64,000 nt of DNA from the NCBI GenBank assembly GCA_017134815.1, contig CP071032.1, forward strand, positions 1,794,001 through 1,858,000, in the 5' to 3' direction. Both the position numbers and the translations under genes were made by a program. The notes below the pieces were generated by a model. It searched no databases. It saw only the letters and a list, made by a program, of their open reading frames with translations, and was not told where the DNA came from. The number at the start of each line of letters is the position of its first letter. Within the stretch, counting starts at the first letter, position 1. Positions 8,142 through 17,908 of the stretch are shown in pieces. The stretch comes from Lentisphaerota bacterium. Its GTDB lineage: Bacteria; Verrucomicrobiota; Lentisphaeria; Victivallales; Victivallaceae.

Positions 8142-10139
8142 TTAGTCGTTTATGGCGAACTCGCCTGAATTAATAGCTTCTTCGAGGAAGAAATCAAGAG
8201 TAGTTTCGATTGACTCTTCCAGAGTGACTTCAGGCTCCCAGTCCAGCAGTTTCTTAGCATTTCTAATACTGGGCACCCGGTGCTGTACATCCTGATATCC
8301 TTTGCCGTAGAAAGCACCGCTTTCAACAACAACATATCCAGCAAACGGCGGAAATTTATCACGATGCGGATGTTTTTCAAACTTTTCAACCAGCATTTCA
8401 GCCATGTACTTGATGCTCTCATTATTGGCCGGGTTACCAATATTGACAATCTTGCCGTTACAATTGTTGTTTTTGTTGTCAATAATGCGGTAAAGAGCTT
8501 CAATTCCTTCAGAAATATCTACAAACGCGCGCTTCTGTTCACCGCCGTCAACCAGCTGGATTGGCGATCCCTGCACCAGGTTCAGAATTAACTGAGTTAT
8601 CGCTCGGGAGCTGCCGATACGGGCAGAAGTCAGACTGTCAAGGCGCGGGCCTATCCAGTTAAAGGGACGGAACAGAGTAAAGTTAAGCTGCCCCTTGGCA
8701 CCGTAAGCCCAGATAACACGGTCAAGCAGCTGTTTTGATGTTGAATAAATCCAGCGCTGCATCCGGATCGGGCCAGTTATGAGCCTTGAATTATCTTCAT
8801 CAAACTGAGCATCCTCACACATACCGTACACTTCTGACGTTGACGGGAATATAATGCGTTTATTGTACTTGACACAGTAACGGACAATGCGCAGATTTTC
8901 CTCAAAGTCAAGTTCAAAGACACGCAGCGGATTGCGGGTATACTCAATCGGAGTGGCAATTGCTACAAGCGGCACCACGATGTCGCATTTACGGATATGG
9001 TATTCAATCCATTCTGTATGGATTGAGATATCGCCTTCACGAAAATGAAAATCAGGTTTATCCATTAAGTGAGTGATATAATTGGAACGCAGATCCATAC
9101 CGTAAACTTCATATTTGCCGCTGGCCAGCAGACGATCACTGAGGTGACTGCCGATAAAGCCGTTTACGCCGAGAATCAGAACACTTTTCTTGCGCTGAGC
9201 TTCCTTTGCTGCCCGTGGATCCGGACCGAACATCATATTTTTAACAATTCTGGCCTCGGCCGCGAACTGTTCACCTGTCATCAGGATTCCACCCTCAACC
9301 TGGGCCGAATCTATTTTTACTGCACCCTCACCGCAGGCAACGACCAGTGGAGAAGAGGAAATAACCGTACCGGGCAAAGCATTACCAGAATTTTCAGCCA
9401 GACTGACTTTCCAGATCAAACATTTGCGATCACCCATGAAACTGAAAGCCCCGGGATAAGGAGAGGTAACAGCACGTACCAGATTGCGAACATCCTCCGC
9501 CGGAGCCTGCCATTTGATTTCACCATCTGCAGGTCCGCGACCGCCATAGCAGGTTGCTTCATTGTCATCCTGAGCAGTGCGAGGCGCATTCCCGGCTTTA
9601 ATCAACGGGAGAACTTTGTCCAGCATTTCACCTGAAGCTTTTGCCGCTTTCAAGTGCAGGGTTTTGGCGTTGTCATCATCAGTTACAGCTATTTTCTCCT
9701 GAGCAATTATGTCTCCGGCGTCAGCTTTTTCAGTCATATAGTGGAGCGTAACACCAGTTTCAGTTTCACCGTTTACCAGTGCCCAGTTGATTGGAACTCT
9801 GCCGCGGTACTTGGGCAGCAGCGATCCATGCAGATTCATGCAGCCGTTTGCCGGAATGTCAAGGATTGGCTTTTTGAGCAGATTACGATAGTAAAATGAA
9901 AAAATAACATCAGGCTGCATCGCACGTATGCGCTCAACCCAGACCGGGTGATTCACATCTTCAGGAGCAAATACCGGAATTCCCTTACAGGCTGCAACCT
10001 CTGCAACCGAATCAAACCAGATATTTTCGTTAGGGTTATCTTTATGAGTAAAAACCGCCTGAATTTCAAACCCGTTTTTTACCAGGGCCTCAATCCCCAC
10101 ACAACCAATGTTGTGGTAACCAAGCACGACACATTTCAT
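8142..10139 (-). CDS. arnA: Bifunctional UDP-Ara4N formyltransferase / UDP-glucuronate decarboxylase
   Basis: 665 residues from ATG 10139, chosen for AGGAGG six bases upstream. Two domains. The formyltransferase (1-300) keeps the catalytic trio Asn102, His104 (NLHGS) and Asp140 (ADAGD), the same numbers as in E. coli ArnA. The decarboxylase/dehydrogenase (about 318-665) has the Rossmann motif GVNGFIG, TSEVYG, YSTSK and PSIRNA with the key Arg. Together they oxidise and decarboxylate UDP-glucuronate and later formylate UDP-L-Ara4N. First gene of the arnA-arnT-arnD operon. arnB and arnC, needed between the two activities, are not in the window. Confidence 0.96.
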   Translation of the reverse strand: MKCVVLGYHNIGCVGIEALVKNGFEIQAVFTHKDNPNENIWFDSVAEVAACKGIPVFAPEDVNHPVWVERIRAMQPDVIFSFYYRNLLKKPILDIPANGCMNLHGSLLPKYRGRVPINWALVNGETETGVTLHYMTEKADAGDIIAQEKIAVTDDDNAKTLHLKAAKASGEMLDKVLPLIKAGNAPRTAQDDNEATCYGGRGPADGEIKWQAPAEDVRNLVRAVTSPYPGAFSFMGDRKCLIWKVSLAENSGNALPGTVISSSPLVVACGEGAVKIDSAQVEGGILMTGEQFAAEARIVKNMMFGPDPRAAKEAQRKKSVLILGVNGFIGSHLSDRLLASGKYEVYGMDLRSNYITHLMDKPDFHFREGDISIHTEWIEYHIRKCDIVVPLVAIATPIEYTRNPLRVFELDFEENLRIVRYCVKYNKRIIFPSTSEVYGMCEDAQFDEDNSRLITGPIRMQRWIYSTSKQLLDRVIWAYGAKGQLNFTLFRPFNWIGPRLDSLTSARIGSSRAITQLILNLVQGSPIQLVDGGEQKRAFVDISEGIEALYRIIDNKNNNCNGKIVNIGNPANNESIKYMAEMLVEKFEKHPHRDKFPPFAGYVVVESGAFYGKGYQDVQHRVPSIRNAKKLLDWEPEVTLEESIETTLDFFLEEAINSGEFAIND

Positions 10140-10864
10140 TCCAGCCTCCTGAAACATATATTATGAATTAAAATTGCTTAATCAAAATCATCTGAAATCA
10201 AAAAATTTACATAACATAACCTGATTATTCAATTTTGCTATCCTTGACAAGCAAAAATCAAAATAAATTTCTCTTCTTCACCACATTATATTAACAACAT
10301 TCAGCTTTTGCCGCCTTTCTTCAAAACCAACACAACCAGCAGTCCAGTAAATCCATCAATAAGTTACTATCTATACTGATGTTACACATTATTAAATCTA
10401 GCTTAATCATGAAATCGACCAGCCTGCAGCTCTCACAATACCAAACTGCTGTCAACTTCGAAAGCAGCCTGCAGCTCTTAAAGGCAACCACTATTTTTTT
10501 TAAGTGTTGAAAAAGTATTAAACTATCACCTCTTTCAGAGCACAAAACTGCCTTCAATCCAGCATCATAATTAAATAGACAAACATAACTAAAGTACTTT
10601 AGCAACAGTCAATTACACCCCATATATCCTTTCATATAACTCGCCAGAAACACTCTGAATACAACTTGCTAAAACCTTAAAATAAAGAATTTTATATAAA
10701 TTTAAAATTAAATAAATATCACAATAAAACAATTAGAACGCTTGCTTTTTAAACTAATATATAGTAGCTATTATACTAAAGCGGTTTTGCACTGCTCATC
10801 AGTTATGAGCAGCCTGCAGTTTCCATCGGCAATTACCCTCAAACTACAAAACAGGAAAAAACGG
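10140..10864. other. Long AT-rich intergenic region between arnA and the chitinase gene
   Basis: 725 bases between divergent genes. It should contain the arn operon promoter (minus) and the chitinase promoter (plus). A 13-base direct repeat AGCCTGCAGCTCT occurs at 10421-10433 and 10466-10478, with a partial third copy (AGCCTGCAG) near 10811. One 94-codon minus-strand open frame (10321-10605) lacks a ribosome site and looks like chance. No tRNA or known RNA seen. Confidence 0.6.
10204..10232 (-). promoter_or_regulatory. Candidate sigma-70 promoter of the arn operon
   Basis: On the minus strand TTGAAT (10227-10232), 17-base spacer, TAAATT (10204-10209), each matching four of six consensus bases. 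It lies about 65 bases upstream of the arnA start. Only a weak match. Confidence 0.33.
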
Positions 10865-12205
10865 ATGAAAAAACTCCTCACCCTAACAGTAACCTGCCTG
10901 GTATTCAGCCTGCTTGGCATCACTGAAGCAAGCGGAATAACACTTTCTACCAATGCAACTATTTCAGACTGGAGCACCGGCTATCAAGTCAGCGTTGTCA
11001 TCAAGAACAACACTGAACATAAAGTTACCTCCTGGCAAGGCTCTTTCGTTGTTCCCAGCAATCAAAGCCTCTCAAGCCTGTGGTCGGTCGCAAATCAAAA
11101 AACGGAATCAACTACCGAAGGCACACTGGTAACCTTTACAAATCCTGACTACGAGGGCGGCGGAGTCCTGGAGCCCGGCGCTGAATTTTCTTTCGGCATG
11201 GTCATCAACAAGTCTGCAGACCAGACTCCAGGAATTATAAATCTGGAGGTAACCGGGAACACTCCTTCTCCACCAATTGCCGGGAAAGGATTTCCTGAGC
11301 AGGTTTTCGCTCCGTACGTCGACGCCTGCAAGTGGCCTGCATTCAGCCTGAAGGACTGTTATGAAGCCACCGGCCAAAAATACTTTGTTCTCGCCTTTAT
11401 CGTTTCTGATAGTGATAACGAGGCTTCCTGGGGAACCTACCACAAGGTTCTTGGCGAAACTTACTTCTATGTTGATGAAATTAATTTTATTCGCTCTGCA
11501 GGAGGGGACGTTATTGTATCTTTCGGCGGCGAAAACAACATCCCTCTGGCAGTAAACGTGACCGACCCGCAAAAGCTGGCTGATATTTACCAGAAAGTTG
11601 TCGACACTTATAAACTTACCTGGATAGATTTTGATGTCGAGGGAATCTGGGTCAAACATACGGCATCAATAAAAAACCGCAATGCTGCACTAAAAATACT
11701 CCAGGCTAACAACCCGGATCTGAAAATTGCCTATTGCCTGCCAGTTCTGCCGACCGGACTCACCAACGAAGGCCTTTACGTACTGCAAAACGCTCTTGAG
11801 AATAACGTCCGGGTTGACCATGTAAATATAATGACAATGAACTTCGGTGATTCAACAGCGCCTGACCCGGAAAATAAAATGGGCTACTACTGCATAGAAT
11901 CCGCAAAAAGCCTTTACACTCAGCTCCAGTCGTTGTATCCTGAAAAAACTACTGAAGACATCTGGAAGATGATTGGCATCACCCCAATGATAGGGCAGAA
12001 CTACACGCAGTCGGAAGTGGTATGGCCCAAGGATGCAGAAGAAATCGCCGCATTCGGCAGAGAAAACCCGATCAGCCTGCTGAGCATGTGGTCCGCAAAT
12101 CGTGATAAAGGGACCGAGCGCAACATCAATGCCAATGCTGAAGAGAGCGGTATTATTCAAGACACCTGGGACTTTACAAAAGCATTCCAGAAATTTACTC
12201 AATAA
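10865..12205 (+). CDS. Secreted GH18 chitinase-like glycoside hydrolase with N-terminal CBM2
   Basis: 446 residues from ATG 10865 (AGGA nine bases upstream). Signal peptide 1-22, so exported. Residues about 23-130 resemble a carbohydrate-binding module of the CBM2 type (cellulose/chitin binding), with STGYQVSVVIKN and WQGSFVVP. After a PSPP linker the rest is a GH18 barrel: FILSD-like start, GGDVIVSFGGENN on strand 3, and WIDFDVEG (253-260) with the catalytic Glu259 and the two Asp before it. The usual first Asp-Gly of DGxDxDxE is Thr-Trp here, as in some bacterial chitinases. GH18 identity is firm; the true substrate is not. Confidence 0.88.
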   Translation: MKKLLTLTVTCLVFSLLGITEASGITLSTNATISDWSTGYQVSVVIKNNTEHKVTSWQGSFVVPSNQSLSSLWSVANQKTESTTEGTLVTFTNPDYEGGGVLEPGAEFSFGMVINKSADQTPGIINLEVTGNTPSPPIAGKGFPEQVFAPYVDACKWPAFSLKDCYEATGQKYFVLAFIVSDSDNEASWGTYHKVLGETYFYVDEINFIRSAGGDVIVSFGGENNIPLAVNVTDPQKLADIYQKVVDTYKLTWIDFDVEGIWVKHTASIKNRNAALKILQANNPDLKIAYCLPVLPTGLTNEGLYVLQNALENNVRVDHVNIMTMNFGDSTAPDPENKMGYYCIESAKSLYTQLQSLYPEKTTEDIWKMIGITPMIGQNYTQSEVVWPKDAEEIAAFGRENPISLLSMWSANRDKGTERNINANAEESGIIQDTWDFTKAFQKFTQ

Positions 12206-12231
12206 CAATCTTAAAAATCGCAACCCGGCAA

Positions 12232-12266
12232 AATACTGCGCCTTCAATCACTGGAGGCGCAGTATT
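12232..12266 (+). terminator. Hairpin after the chitinase gene
   Basis: Perfect 12-bp stem AATACTGCGCCT (12232-12243) / AGGCGCAGTATT (12255-12266) with an 11-base loop, 27 bases past the stop. It is followed by ATAATTTAAAA rather than a clean T run, so termination strength is uncertain. Confidence 0.6.
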
Positions 12267-12375
12267 ATAATTTAAAAACTATGATATTCGGCCAACGTAC
12301 TTCACGCAGAACTGACAGCAGAACCTGTACTCGCAGTCACCGCAGAGCAGTTGAGTCCTCTGGCTGCAAAAGTAC

Positions 12376-12418
12376 AAAAAAAGTCCTGACAGAACAGATG
12401 TTTATCCTGTCAGGACTT
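12376..12418 (-). terminator. Intrinsic terminator after ftsH
   Basis: 12-bp stem AAGTCCTGACAG (12381-12392) / CTGTCAGGACTT (12407-12418). On the minus strand it runs into seven T (complement of 12376-12382). It closes the FHA-ftsH unit. Confidence 0.87.
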
Positions 12419-12455
12419 TTGAAAACGGAAAAATCAGAACCGGCAGCTGATCAAG

Positions 12456-14711
12456 CTATTCGGTTTCAGAATCATCTTTTTTATCTCTGCGGGTATCTTT
12501 CAGGTCGGAAAGTTTAATATCAACCTGAGTTTCCATAATTGATTTACGCTTTTTTGCCGGACCTTCCTGAAACAGTTCATCCTCACCGACAGTATCAGTT
12601 GATACAAAACCCTGCTGAGTATCAGTAGTAACCAGACCTTCCTCGCCGGCGGTATCAGTTTCCACCATTGACTCATGATCAGCGGTATCAACGCCAGTCA
12701 GAGCTTCAGGACCAACCGTATCTGAACCCAAATGATCCTCGCCCTCTGGCTCCGGAATACCAAGCAGTTCTCTTACTTCTGAGACACTGAGAGTTTCTTT
12801 TTCCAGCAACTCCTTGGCCAGTTTCTCCAGCTCTTCAGCGTTTTCAGTCAATATATTTCTGGCACGCTCACTGGCACCAATCAACAGCTTCTTGACTTCA
12901 ATGTCAATCTCGCGGGCTGTCTCCTGGCTATAGGCATCCTGCGGCGGGGAATCAACCCTGACGTGCACCTGTTCATGGGTTTCGCCATACTGTATAGGGC
13001 CAATAACATCGTTCATGCCAAAGCGGCAAACCATCATTCTGGCCATATGACTGGCCCGTTCAATATCGCTGGATGCTCCAGTCGTAACTTCATTAAAAAT
13101 CAGCTGCTCAGCAGCACGGCCGCCCATCAGCACCGCAAGTTCGTCAATCAACTCGCTCTGGCTCTGGGTATAAACATCCTCTTCCGGCATAGTGAGAGTA
13201 GCGCCAAGATATGCTCTGCCCCGTGGAATAATAGTCACTTTATGAACCGGGGTTGCATGCTTACAGTGCATCGCAACCAGAGTATGCCCGCCTTCATGGA
13301 AAGCGGTAAGACGGCGTTCACGCTCGCTTATCCGGCGACTGCGGCGCTCACGGCCCCAGCGAACCTTGTCACGAGCCTCTTCCATATCCTGCTGGTTAAC
13401 TGCTTCACGGTTATCACGTGCAGCCAGTAAAGCGGCCTCATTACACAGATTGGCAATATCCGCACCACTCAAGCCGGGAGTACTCTTGGCAATCGTGTCA
13501 AGATTGACAGATTCGTCAATACGAATATTTCTGGTATGGACATCAAATATTTTACGCCTGCCAATGATATCCGGCAGATCTAGAACAATCTGACGGTCAA
13601 AACGCCCCGGACGCAATAACGCGGGGTCAAGGACATCCGGACGGTTTGTTGCTGCCAGCACAATTACCCCGGAACGGGACTCAAGGCCATCCATCTCAAC
13701 CAGCATGGCATTCAAAGTCTGCTCACGCTCATCATGACCGCCGCCCATTCCTGAGAAGCGGGAACGCCCCACGGCATCAATTTCATCAATAAAAATAAGG
13801 CAGGGAGTATTTTTACGGGCTTGCTCAAACATATCACGAACCCGGCTGGCCCCTACACCGACAAACATTTCTACAAAATCAGAACCGCTTATGGAGAAAA
13901 ACGGCACATTGGCCTCGCAGGCCACCGCCTTGGCCAGCAGAGTTTTACCAGTTCCCGGAGCTCCCATCAAAAGACACCCTTTGGGAATCCTGCCGCCGAC
14001 CAGCTGAAATTTCAGCGGATCTTTCAGGAAATCAATAATTTCCTTGGTTTCCTCTTTGGCTTCATCAGCACCGGCAATATCATCAAAGGTGACTTTCAGG
14101 TCGCTGGGCAGAATCATTCTGGCGCGGCTTTTTCCAAACTGCATCGCACCGCGGCCGGCCATTTTCATCTGCCTTGAAAACAGGAAGTACAGTAAACCGA
14201 CAACCAGCAGGACCGGAAGAATTGTTATAAGCAGACTCCACCAGTTATCTTTAGATTTTACTTTAAGATCAGTAGAACGCAGCAGCTGATCCAGATGGGT
14301 AGAGTAAATCACCCGGCTCCGGTACTTGCCTACAGGCTGTGCACCAGTCTGCCCCTTGACTGCGGCCGCATCCTGAACAGAAAGTTGATAAGTCCCTTCT
14401 ACATATAAAATACGATCAGATTCAGAGCTGACCTCGGCAGTTTTAACGTTGCCGGCAACCAGTTCTTTTTCAAATTTACTCTGATCCCACTCTTCAACCT
14501 TGCCGGTCATATTGAGCTTAAAAATGAGCAGCAAGCCAAAAATTATAAAAATCAAAAACCACACAAACGCAGCCTTGGAAGTCCGTTTCGGAGAAAAGCC
14601 TCCGGGGAAATTTAATCCAGGGTCACGGTCAGGACGCTGATTGCTACCTTTCTGCTGGCTCTGCTCGTCCTGCGGCTTTTCCTGATCTGTTTTCTTTTTA
14701 TTATCATCCAT
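12456..14711 (-). CDS. ftsH: ATP-dependent zinc metalloprotease FtsH with a repeat-bearing tail
   Basis: 751 residues, about 100 longer than E. coli FtsH. This inner-membrane AAA protease degrades misfolded and regulatory membrane proteins. Seen: Pro/Gln-rich N terminus, membrane segments at about 48-65 and 158-178 with a periplasmic domain between, Walker A GAPGTGKT (250-257), Walker B IFIDEID, arginine-finger region LLRPGRFDR, zinc motif HEGGH (472-476) and the third ligand Asp in [11 protein letters not shown]. Residues 662-715 hold five degenerate 9-12-residue repeats centred on DT (SDTVG, VDTAD, TDTAG, TDTQQ, TDTVG), then a basic/acidic end. Downstream of an FHA protein gene on the same strand. 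Confidence 0.96.
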   Translation of the reverse strand: MDDNKKKTDQEKPQDEQSQQKGSNQRPDRDPGLNFPGGFSPKRTSKAAFVWFLIFIIFGLLLIFKLNMTGKVEEWDQSKFEKELVAGNVKTAEVSSESDRILYVEGTYQLSVQDAAAVKGQTGAQPVGKYRSRVIYSTHLDQLLRSTDLKVKSKDNWWSLLITILPVLLVVGLLYFLFSRQMKMAGRGAMQFGKSRARMILPSDLKVTFDDIAGADEAKEETKEIIDFLKDPLKFQLVGGRIPKGCLLMGAPGTGKTLLAKAVACEANVPFFSISGSDFVEMFVGVGASRVRDMFEQARKNTPCLIFIDEIDAVGRSRFSGMGGGHDEREQTLNAMLVEMDGLESRSGVIVLAATNRPDVLDPALLRPGRFDRQIVLDLPDIIGRRKIFDVHTRNIRIDESVNLDTIAKSTPGLSGADIANLCNEAALLAARDNREAVNQQDMEEARDKVRWGRERRSRRISERERRLTAFHEGGHTLVAMHCKHATPVHKVTIIPRGRAYLGATLTMPEEDVYTQSQSELIDELAVLMGGRAAEQLIFNEVTTGASSDIERASHMARMMVCRFGMNDVIGPIQYGETHEQVHVRVDSPPQDAYSQETAREIDIEVKKLLIGASERARNILTENAEELEKLAKELLEKETLSVSEVRELLGIPEPEGEDHLGSDTVGPEALTGVDTADHESMVETDTAGEEGLVTTDTQQGFVSTDTVGEDELFQEGPAKKRKSIMETQVDIKLSDLKDTRRDKKDDSETE

Positions 14712-14805
14712 ATGAGTGCAAAAAACTCCTGTTTAACCATTTTGATGAGATTTTATAAAGAGATTAAAGTCCCTTAGCTTTAAACAATACGCCTAATTAA
14801 GGATA

Positions 14806-15366
14806 TTACAAGGAGGAAGAGCGGACAATTGCTGCAACCGACTCAGGAGCCTGACTAAAACCCATCCACACAACCGCTCCGATCAAAATAATAATCGCCA
14901 GAACCAGCAGGATTACCAGGGCCAGAAGAATTTTCTGACTGAAGGAGCCACGGCCTCGATCCGTTTTAAAAGGAGAAAGGTTATCCAGATTCTTTACGGT
15001 TGAAAGCCCAACCTCTGTGCTGTCAAGATCGATACCGGTATGAGTCCTGGTCACTGAAGTCGTAGTACCATCGTCGCTGTCAAAAAGAATTTCAACACCT
15101 CCAAGCTGCAAAATATCAGAGTTTTTCAGTACCTGCTCTTTAACCGGAACATTATTCACCCGGGTTCCGTTTGTGCTGTCATTATCCTTTAAAACATAAG
15201 TATTGTCCTTGCTGACAAAATCACAGTGGTGAGAACTTATTGTCGGATCTTTTATACAAATGTCTGTCTTGTCAGTACGCCCGACCGATACGACATCTTT
15301 GTCAAGCTCAAAACTTTTTCCACGCAGTTTTTCAGACAAAACAATAAGTTTCGGTTTTCCGGACAT
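14806..15366 (-). CDS. FHA-domain protein with one C-terminal membrane segment
   Basis: 186 residues. FHA domains bind phosphothreonine peptides. Residues 5-95 have the family's conserved points: GR (29-30), SSHH (44-47) and STNGT (64-68). A Thr/Ser-rich linker follows (101-124), then a hydrophobic helix at 146-168 and a short outside tail, so the FHA domain should face the cytoplasm. AAGGAT precedes the ATG. It lies 94 bases upstream of ftsH on the same strand and divergent from tig. A partnership with the DT-rich FtsH tail is plausible but inferred. Confidence 0.9.
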   Translation of the reverse strand: MSGKPKLIVLSEKLRGKSFELDKDVVSVGRTDKTDICIKDPTISSHHCDFVSKDNTYVLKDNDSTNGTRVNNVPVKEQVLKNSDILQLGGVEILFDSDDGTTTSVTRTHTGIDLDSTEVGLSTVKNLDNLSPFKTDRGRGSFSQKILLALVILLVLAIIILIGAVVWMGFSQAPESVAAIVRSSSL

Positions 15367-15723
15367 TATGAAGATCCTTATCTTTTTGACACCCCGCTAG
15401 ATGTTGGCACACAACAACTTGCAAGCAAAGGCAATGTTTAACTTATGTACAATAAGAAATATAATGCTAAAGGTATATATTTTCAAGCTAAACAAATAAA
15501 ATTTAAAGTCCGTGTTTTCAACTGTATATACACATCAGCCTTATTTAAAAATTTCTTTGAACAATGATTGAAAAATATGAATATATATGTAGATTAAAGG
15601 CTTTCAATGCTTATTAAAAAAAACTGGAAGCTTTGATGCGCGGTTGACCGCTTATTCGGCAACTTATTTGTTTTATTGAAATTTGATTAAAAAATAATAA
15701 TTAATAAATTGAAGGACATGGAT
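15367..15723. other. Divergent promoter region between the FHA gene and tig
   Basis: 357 AT-rich bases that must carry promoters in both directions. A perfect palindrome GCGGT-TG-ACCGC lies at 15640-15651, about 75 bases before tig, and could be an operator. No clear -35/-10 pair stands out and no RNA gene is seen. Confidence 0.5.
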
Positions 15724-17091
15724 ATGGCAAAGAACGATCTCAGCAGTGCGCTTCTGATGAATACTGAAGAAGTCGCTCCATGCCAGAAAAAGTTTGACTT
15801 TACCGCCGAAAAAAACACTATTGAAGAGGAAGCTAAAAAAGTTATACGTGAAATTTCAGGGATGGTAGTCATTCCGGGTTTCCGTAAGGGCAAAGCTCCC
15901 AGACAGATGGTGATGAAACGCTACGGCAAGGATGTCATTGATGAAATGAAACGCCGTATTTACAGTGCCGCCTTTGAAAAGGTAACTGCTGATGATTCAA
16001 TGGATATTGTTTCATACGGAGTTCCTGCAGAAGAGGGCGAGCTCAAAATTGATGACGCTTACAAATTTTCACTCAAGTTCGACCTGGCTCCTGAATTTGA
16101 AGTCGGTGATTACAAAGGCGTAAAAGTCAAGGTCGACGCAGTAGCTCTTGATCCTGCAGCTGTTGCTGAAAGAGTTGACTACTACCGCAACATGTACGCG
16201 GCATACGCTGATATTGACACTCCTGCAGAAAAAGAAGACATGCTTAAAGTGTCTTACACATCTGACTTTGAACTGCCGGAAGATGCGTCACCAGCCCTGA
16301 AGCGCCAGGTTGAGGCTGAAGATAACTGGCTGTGGCTCAGTGAACCGGAAATGATTCCTGGAGCCATCAAGGCGCTCACCGGCGCTGAAAATGGGAAAGA
16401 GTATTCTTTCACTGCCAGCTATCCTAAAGACTGGCGCGATGCCGAACTGGCAGGGAAAAAAGTAAATTACACCGTCAACGTTCTCAACGTACAGCGCCGC
16501 AAGCCGCTGAGCGATGAGGAACTGGCAGAAAAAATGCAGCTTGAATCCGTTGAAAAGCTCACTGAAACTCTTACTCAGGGCATGACTCAGGAAGCAGAAA
16601 TGAAGCGCCGCGGCGAAATTGCCGACAAAGTATATCAGGCTGTTTCCAAGAAAGTCGAAGACTTTGCGCTGCCTCCCGGTATTCTTGAAGGCGAAATCGA
16701 GAAAGAACTGCGCCGCGTTGCTCAGACCTCGGTAAAAAGCGAAGAGGATGCTGAAACTTTCAAGAAGGATCTTGAAAAACACCGCAAAGAAGCTGAGAAA
16801 AATGCAGCTGATAAACTGCGCCGGATGTTCATCATGCGCAAAATAGCCAAGGCTGAAGATATCAACGTTGAGCAGCATGAAATTGACGGACAGATTAAAA
16901 ACATGAGCAAGTATTACGGCTATAAGGAAAAGGAATTCCGTTCAATGCTTGAAAAATCTGGTGGCATGGAGGACATGCACCTTGATATTCTGGCAGCAAA
17001 AGTTTCTGAATTTCTCGTGGATAACGCCGAGATCGCTGAAAAGGCAGCAAAGAAAACTGCTGCTAAAAAAGCTCCGGCCCAAGCTGAATAA
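15724..17091 (+). CDS. tig: Trigger factor, ribosome-associated chaperone and prolyl isomerase
   Basis: 455 residues from ATG 15724; AAGGA is seven bases upstream, too close for the ATG at 15718. Trigger factor binds L23 at the tunnel exit and shields nascent chains. The ribosome-docking loop GFRKGKAP is at 52-59. A diverged PPIase domain (about 145-240) has VSYTSDFELPED in place of the usual sequence, then a helical C-terminal chaperone region, ending in an Ala/Lys-rich tail. First gene of the classic tig-clpP-clpX order. Confidence 0.95.
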   Translation: MAKNDLSSALLMNTEEVAPCQKKFDFTAEKNTIEEEAKKVIREISGMVVIPGFRKGKAPRQMVMKRYGKDVIDEMKRRIYSAAFEKVTADDSMDIVSYGVPAEEGELKIDDAYKFSLKFDLAPEFEVGDYKGVKVKVDAVALDPAAVAERVDYYRNMYAAYADIDTPAEKEDMLKVSYTSDFELPEDASPALKRQVEAEDNWLWLSEPEMIPGAIKALTGAENGKEYSFTASYPKDWRDAELAGKKVNYTVNVLNVQRRKPLSDEELAEKMQLESVEKLTETLTQGMTQEAEMKRRGEIADKVYQAVSKKVEDFALPPGILEGEIEKELRRVAQTSVKSEEDAETFKKDLEKHRKEAEKNAADKLRRMFIMRKIAKAEDINVEQHEIDGQIKNMSKYYGYKEKEFRSMLEKSGGMEDMHLDILAAKVSEFLVDNAEIAEKAAKKTAAKKAPAQAE

Positions 17092-17103
17092 TCGCTTGCA
17101 ACA

Positions 17104-17134
17104 CAGTCTCCAGCCAAAACCAGGCAGGAGACTG
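17104..17134 (+). terminator. Hairpin just after tig
   Basis: Stem CAGTCTCC (17104-17111) / GGAGACTG (17127-17134), extended inside by GCC/GGC after one A-A mismatch. It is followed by CAGTTAAATATTT, not a full T run, so it may attenuate rather than stop transcription into clpP. Confidence 0.45.
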
Positions 17135-17148
17135 CAGTTAAATATTTC

Positions 17149-17230
17149 TAATGCCGTAAGTTTGCAGATTTCCATTTTATGGAAACTCAATCATGAGTTT
17201 TCAACTGGAAAGAGTAAGATTACGGCATTA
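17149..17230. other. Folded element between tig and clpP
   Basis: 82 bases closed by a perfect 11-bp inverted repeat TAATGCCGTAA (17149-17159) / TTACGGCATTA (17220-17230). Inside are two more perfect hairpins, TTTCCAT/ATGGAAA (17169-17175/17179-17185) and AAACTCA/TGAGTTT (17183-17189/17194-17200), which share three bases. It could be a clpP leader RNA, a processing site, or a small terminal-inverted-repeat element with TA at both ends. No second copy is seen in this window. Confidence 0.55.
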
Positions 17231-17288
17231 TAGTTATCCTGATACTTAAATCAACATAAAGTACAACGCAGGAAAGGATACAACAGTT

Positions 17289-17873
17289 ATGAAGAACTCA
17301 GTTCTGGTACCAATGGTGGTAGAGCAAACCGGAAACGGTGAACGCGGGTATGATATTTATTCCCGCTTGCTTAAAGACCGCATCATCCTGCTCGGAACAC
17401 CAGTAGACGACAATATAGCAAACCTGATTGTCGCTCAGTTACTGTTCCTGCAGTCAGAAGACCCCAAGAAAGACATTGACCTTTATATAAACAGTCCGGG
17501 CGGCTCGATTACTGCCGGGCTGGCTATTTACGATACCATGCAGATTCTGTCTTGTGATGTCAAGACCTACTGCCTTGGTCAGGCCGCCAGCATGGGAGCT
17601 GTGCTGCTCGCCGCAGGAGCTCCGGGCAAACGTTTTGCTCTGCCCAATGCGCGAATTATGATTCACCAGCCATGGGGCGGTGCTCAGGGCACGGCAGCGG
17701 ACATTGACATTCAGGCTCAGGAGATACTGCGCCTGCGGGCAAAACTCAACAAAATAATTTCATCCCACACCGGCAAAACTCTGAAAAAAGTAAGCCAGGA
17801 CACTGAAAGGGACTACTTTATGTCAGCAGAAGAGGCCATGAAGTACGGACTTGTTGATAAAGTAATTGAATAA
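17289..17873 (+). CDS. clpP: ATP-dependent Clp protease proteolytic subunit
   Basis: 194 residues, normal ClpP size. ClpP forms the double heptamer protease that degrades proteins fed in by ClpX. Catalytic Ser101 (GQAASMGA), His126 (MIHQPWGG) and Asp175 (DTERD) are present; the oxyanion-strand motif [11 protein letters not shown] is intact. AAAGGA lies about ten bases before the ATG. It sits 36 bases before clpX. Confidence 0.97.
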   Translation: MKNSVLVPMVVEQTGNGERGYDIYSRLLKDRIILLGTPVDDNIANLIVAQLLFLQSEDPKKDIDLYINSPGGSITAGLAIYDTMQILSCDVKTYCLGQAASMGAVLLAAGAPGKRFALPNARIMIHQPWGGAQGTAADIDIQAQEILRLRAKLNKIISSHTGKTLKKVSQDTERDYFMSAEEAMKYGLVDKVIE

Positions 17874-17908
17874 GTGTTCTCTAACGGGATCAAACGGGAT
17901 TTTTAATT

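Noticed and set aside
10321..10605. Minus-strand 94-codon frame in the arn-chitinase gap
   Set aside because: No ribosome site, AT-driven composition, Cys/Leu-rich sequence with no known pattern, and repeats run through it.
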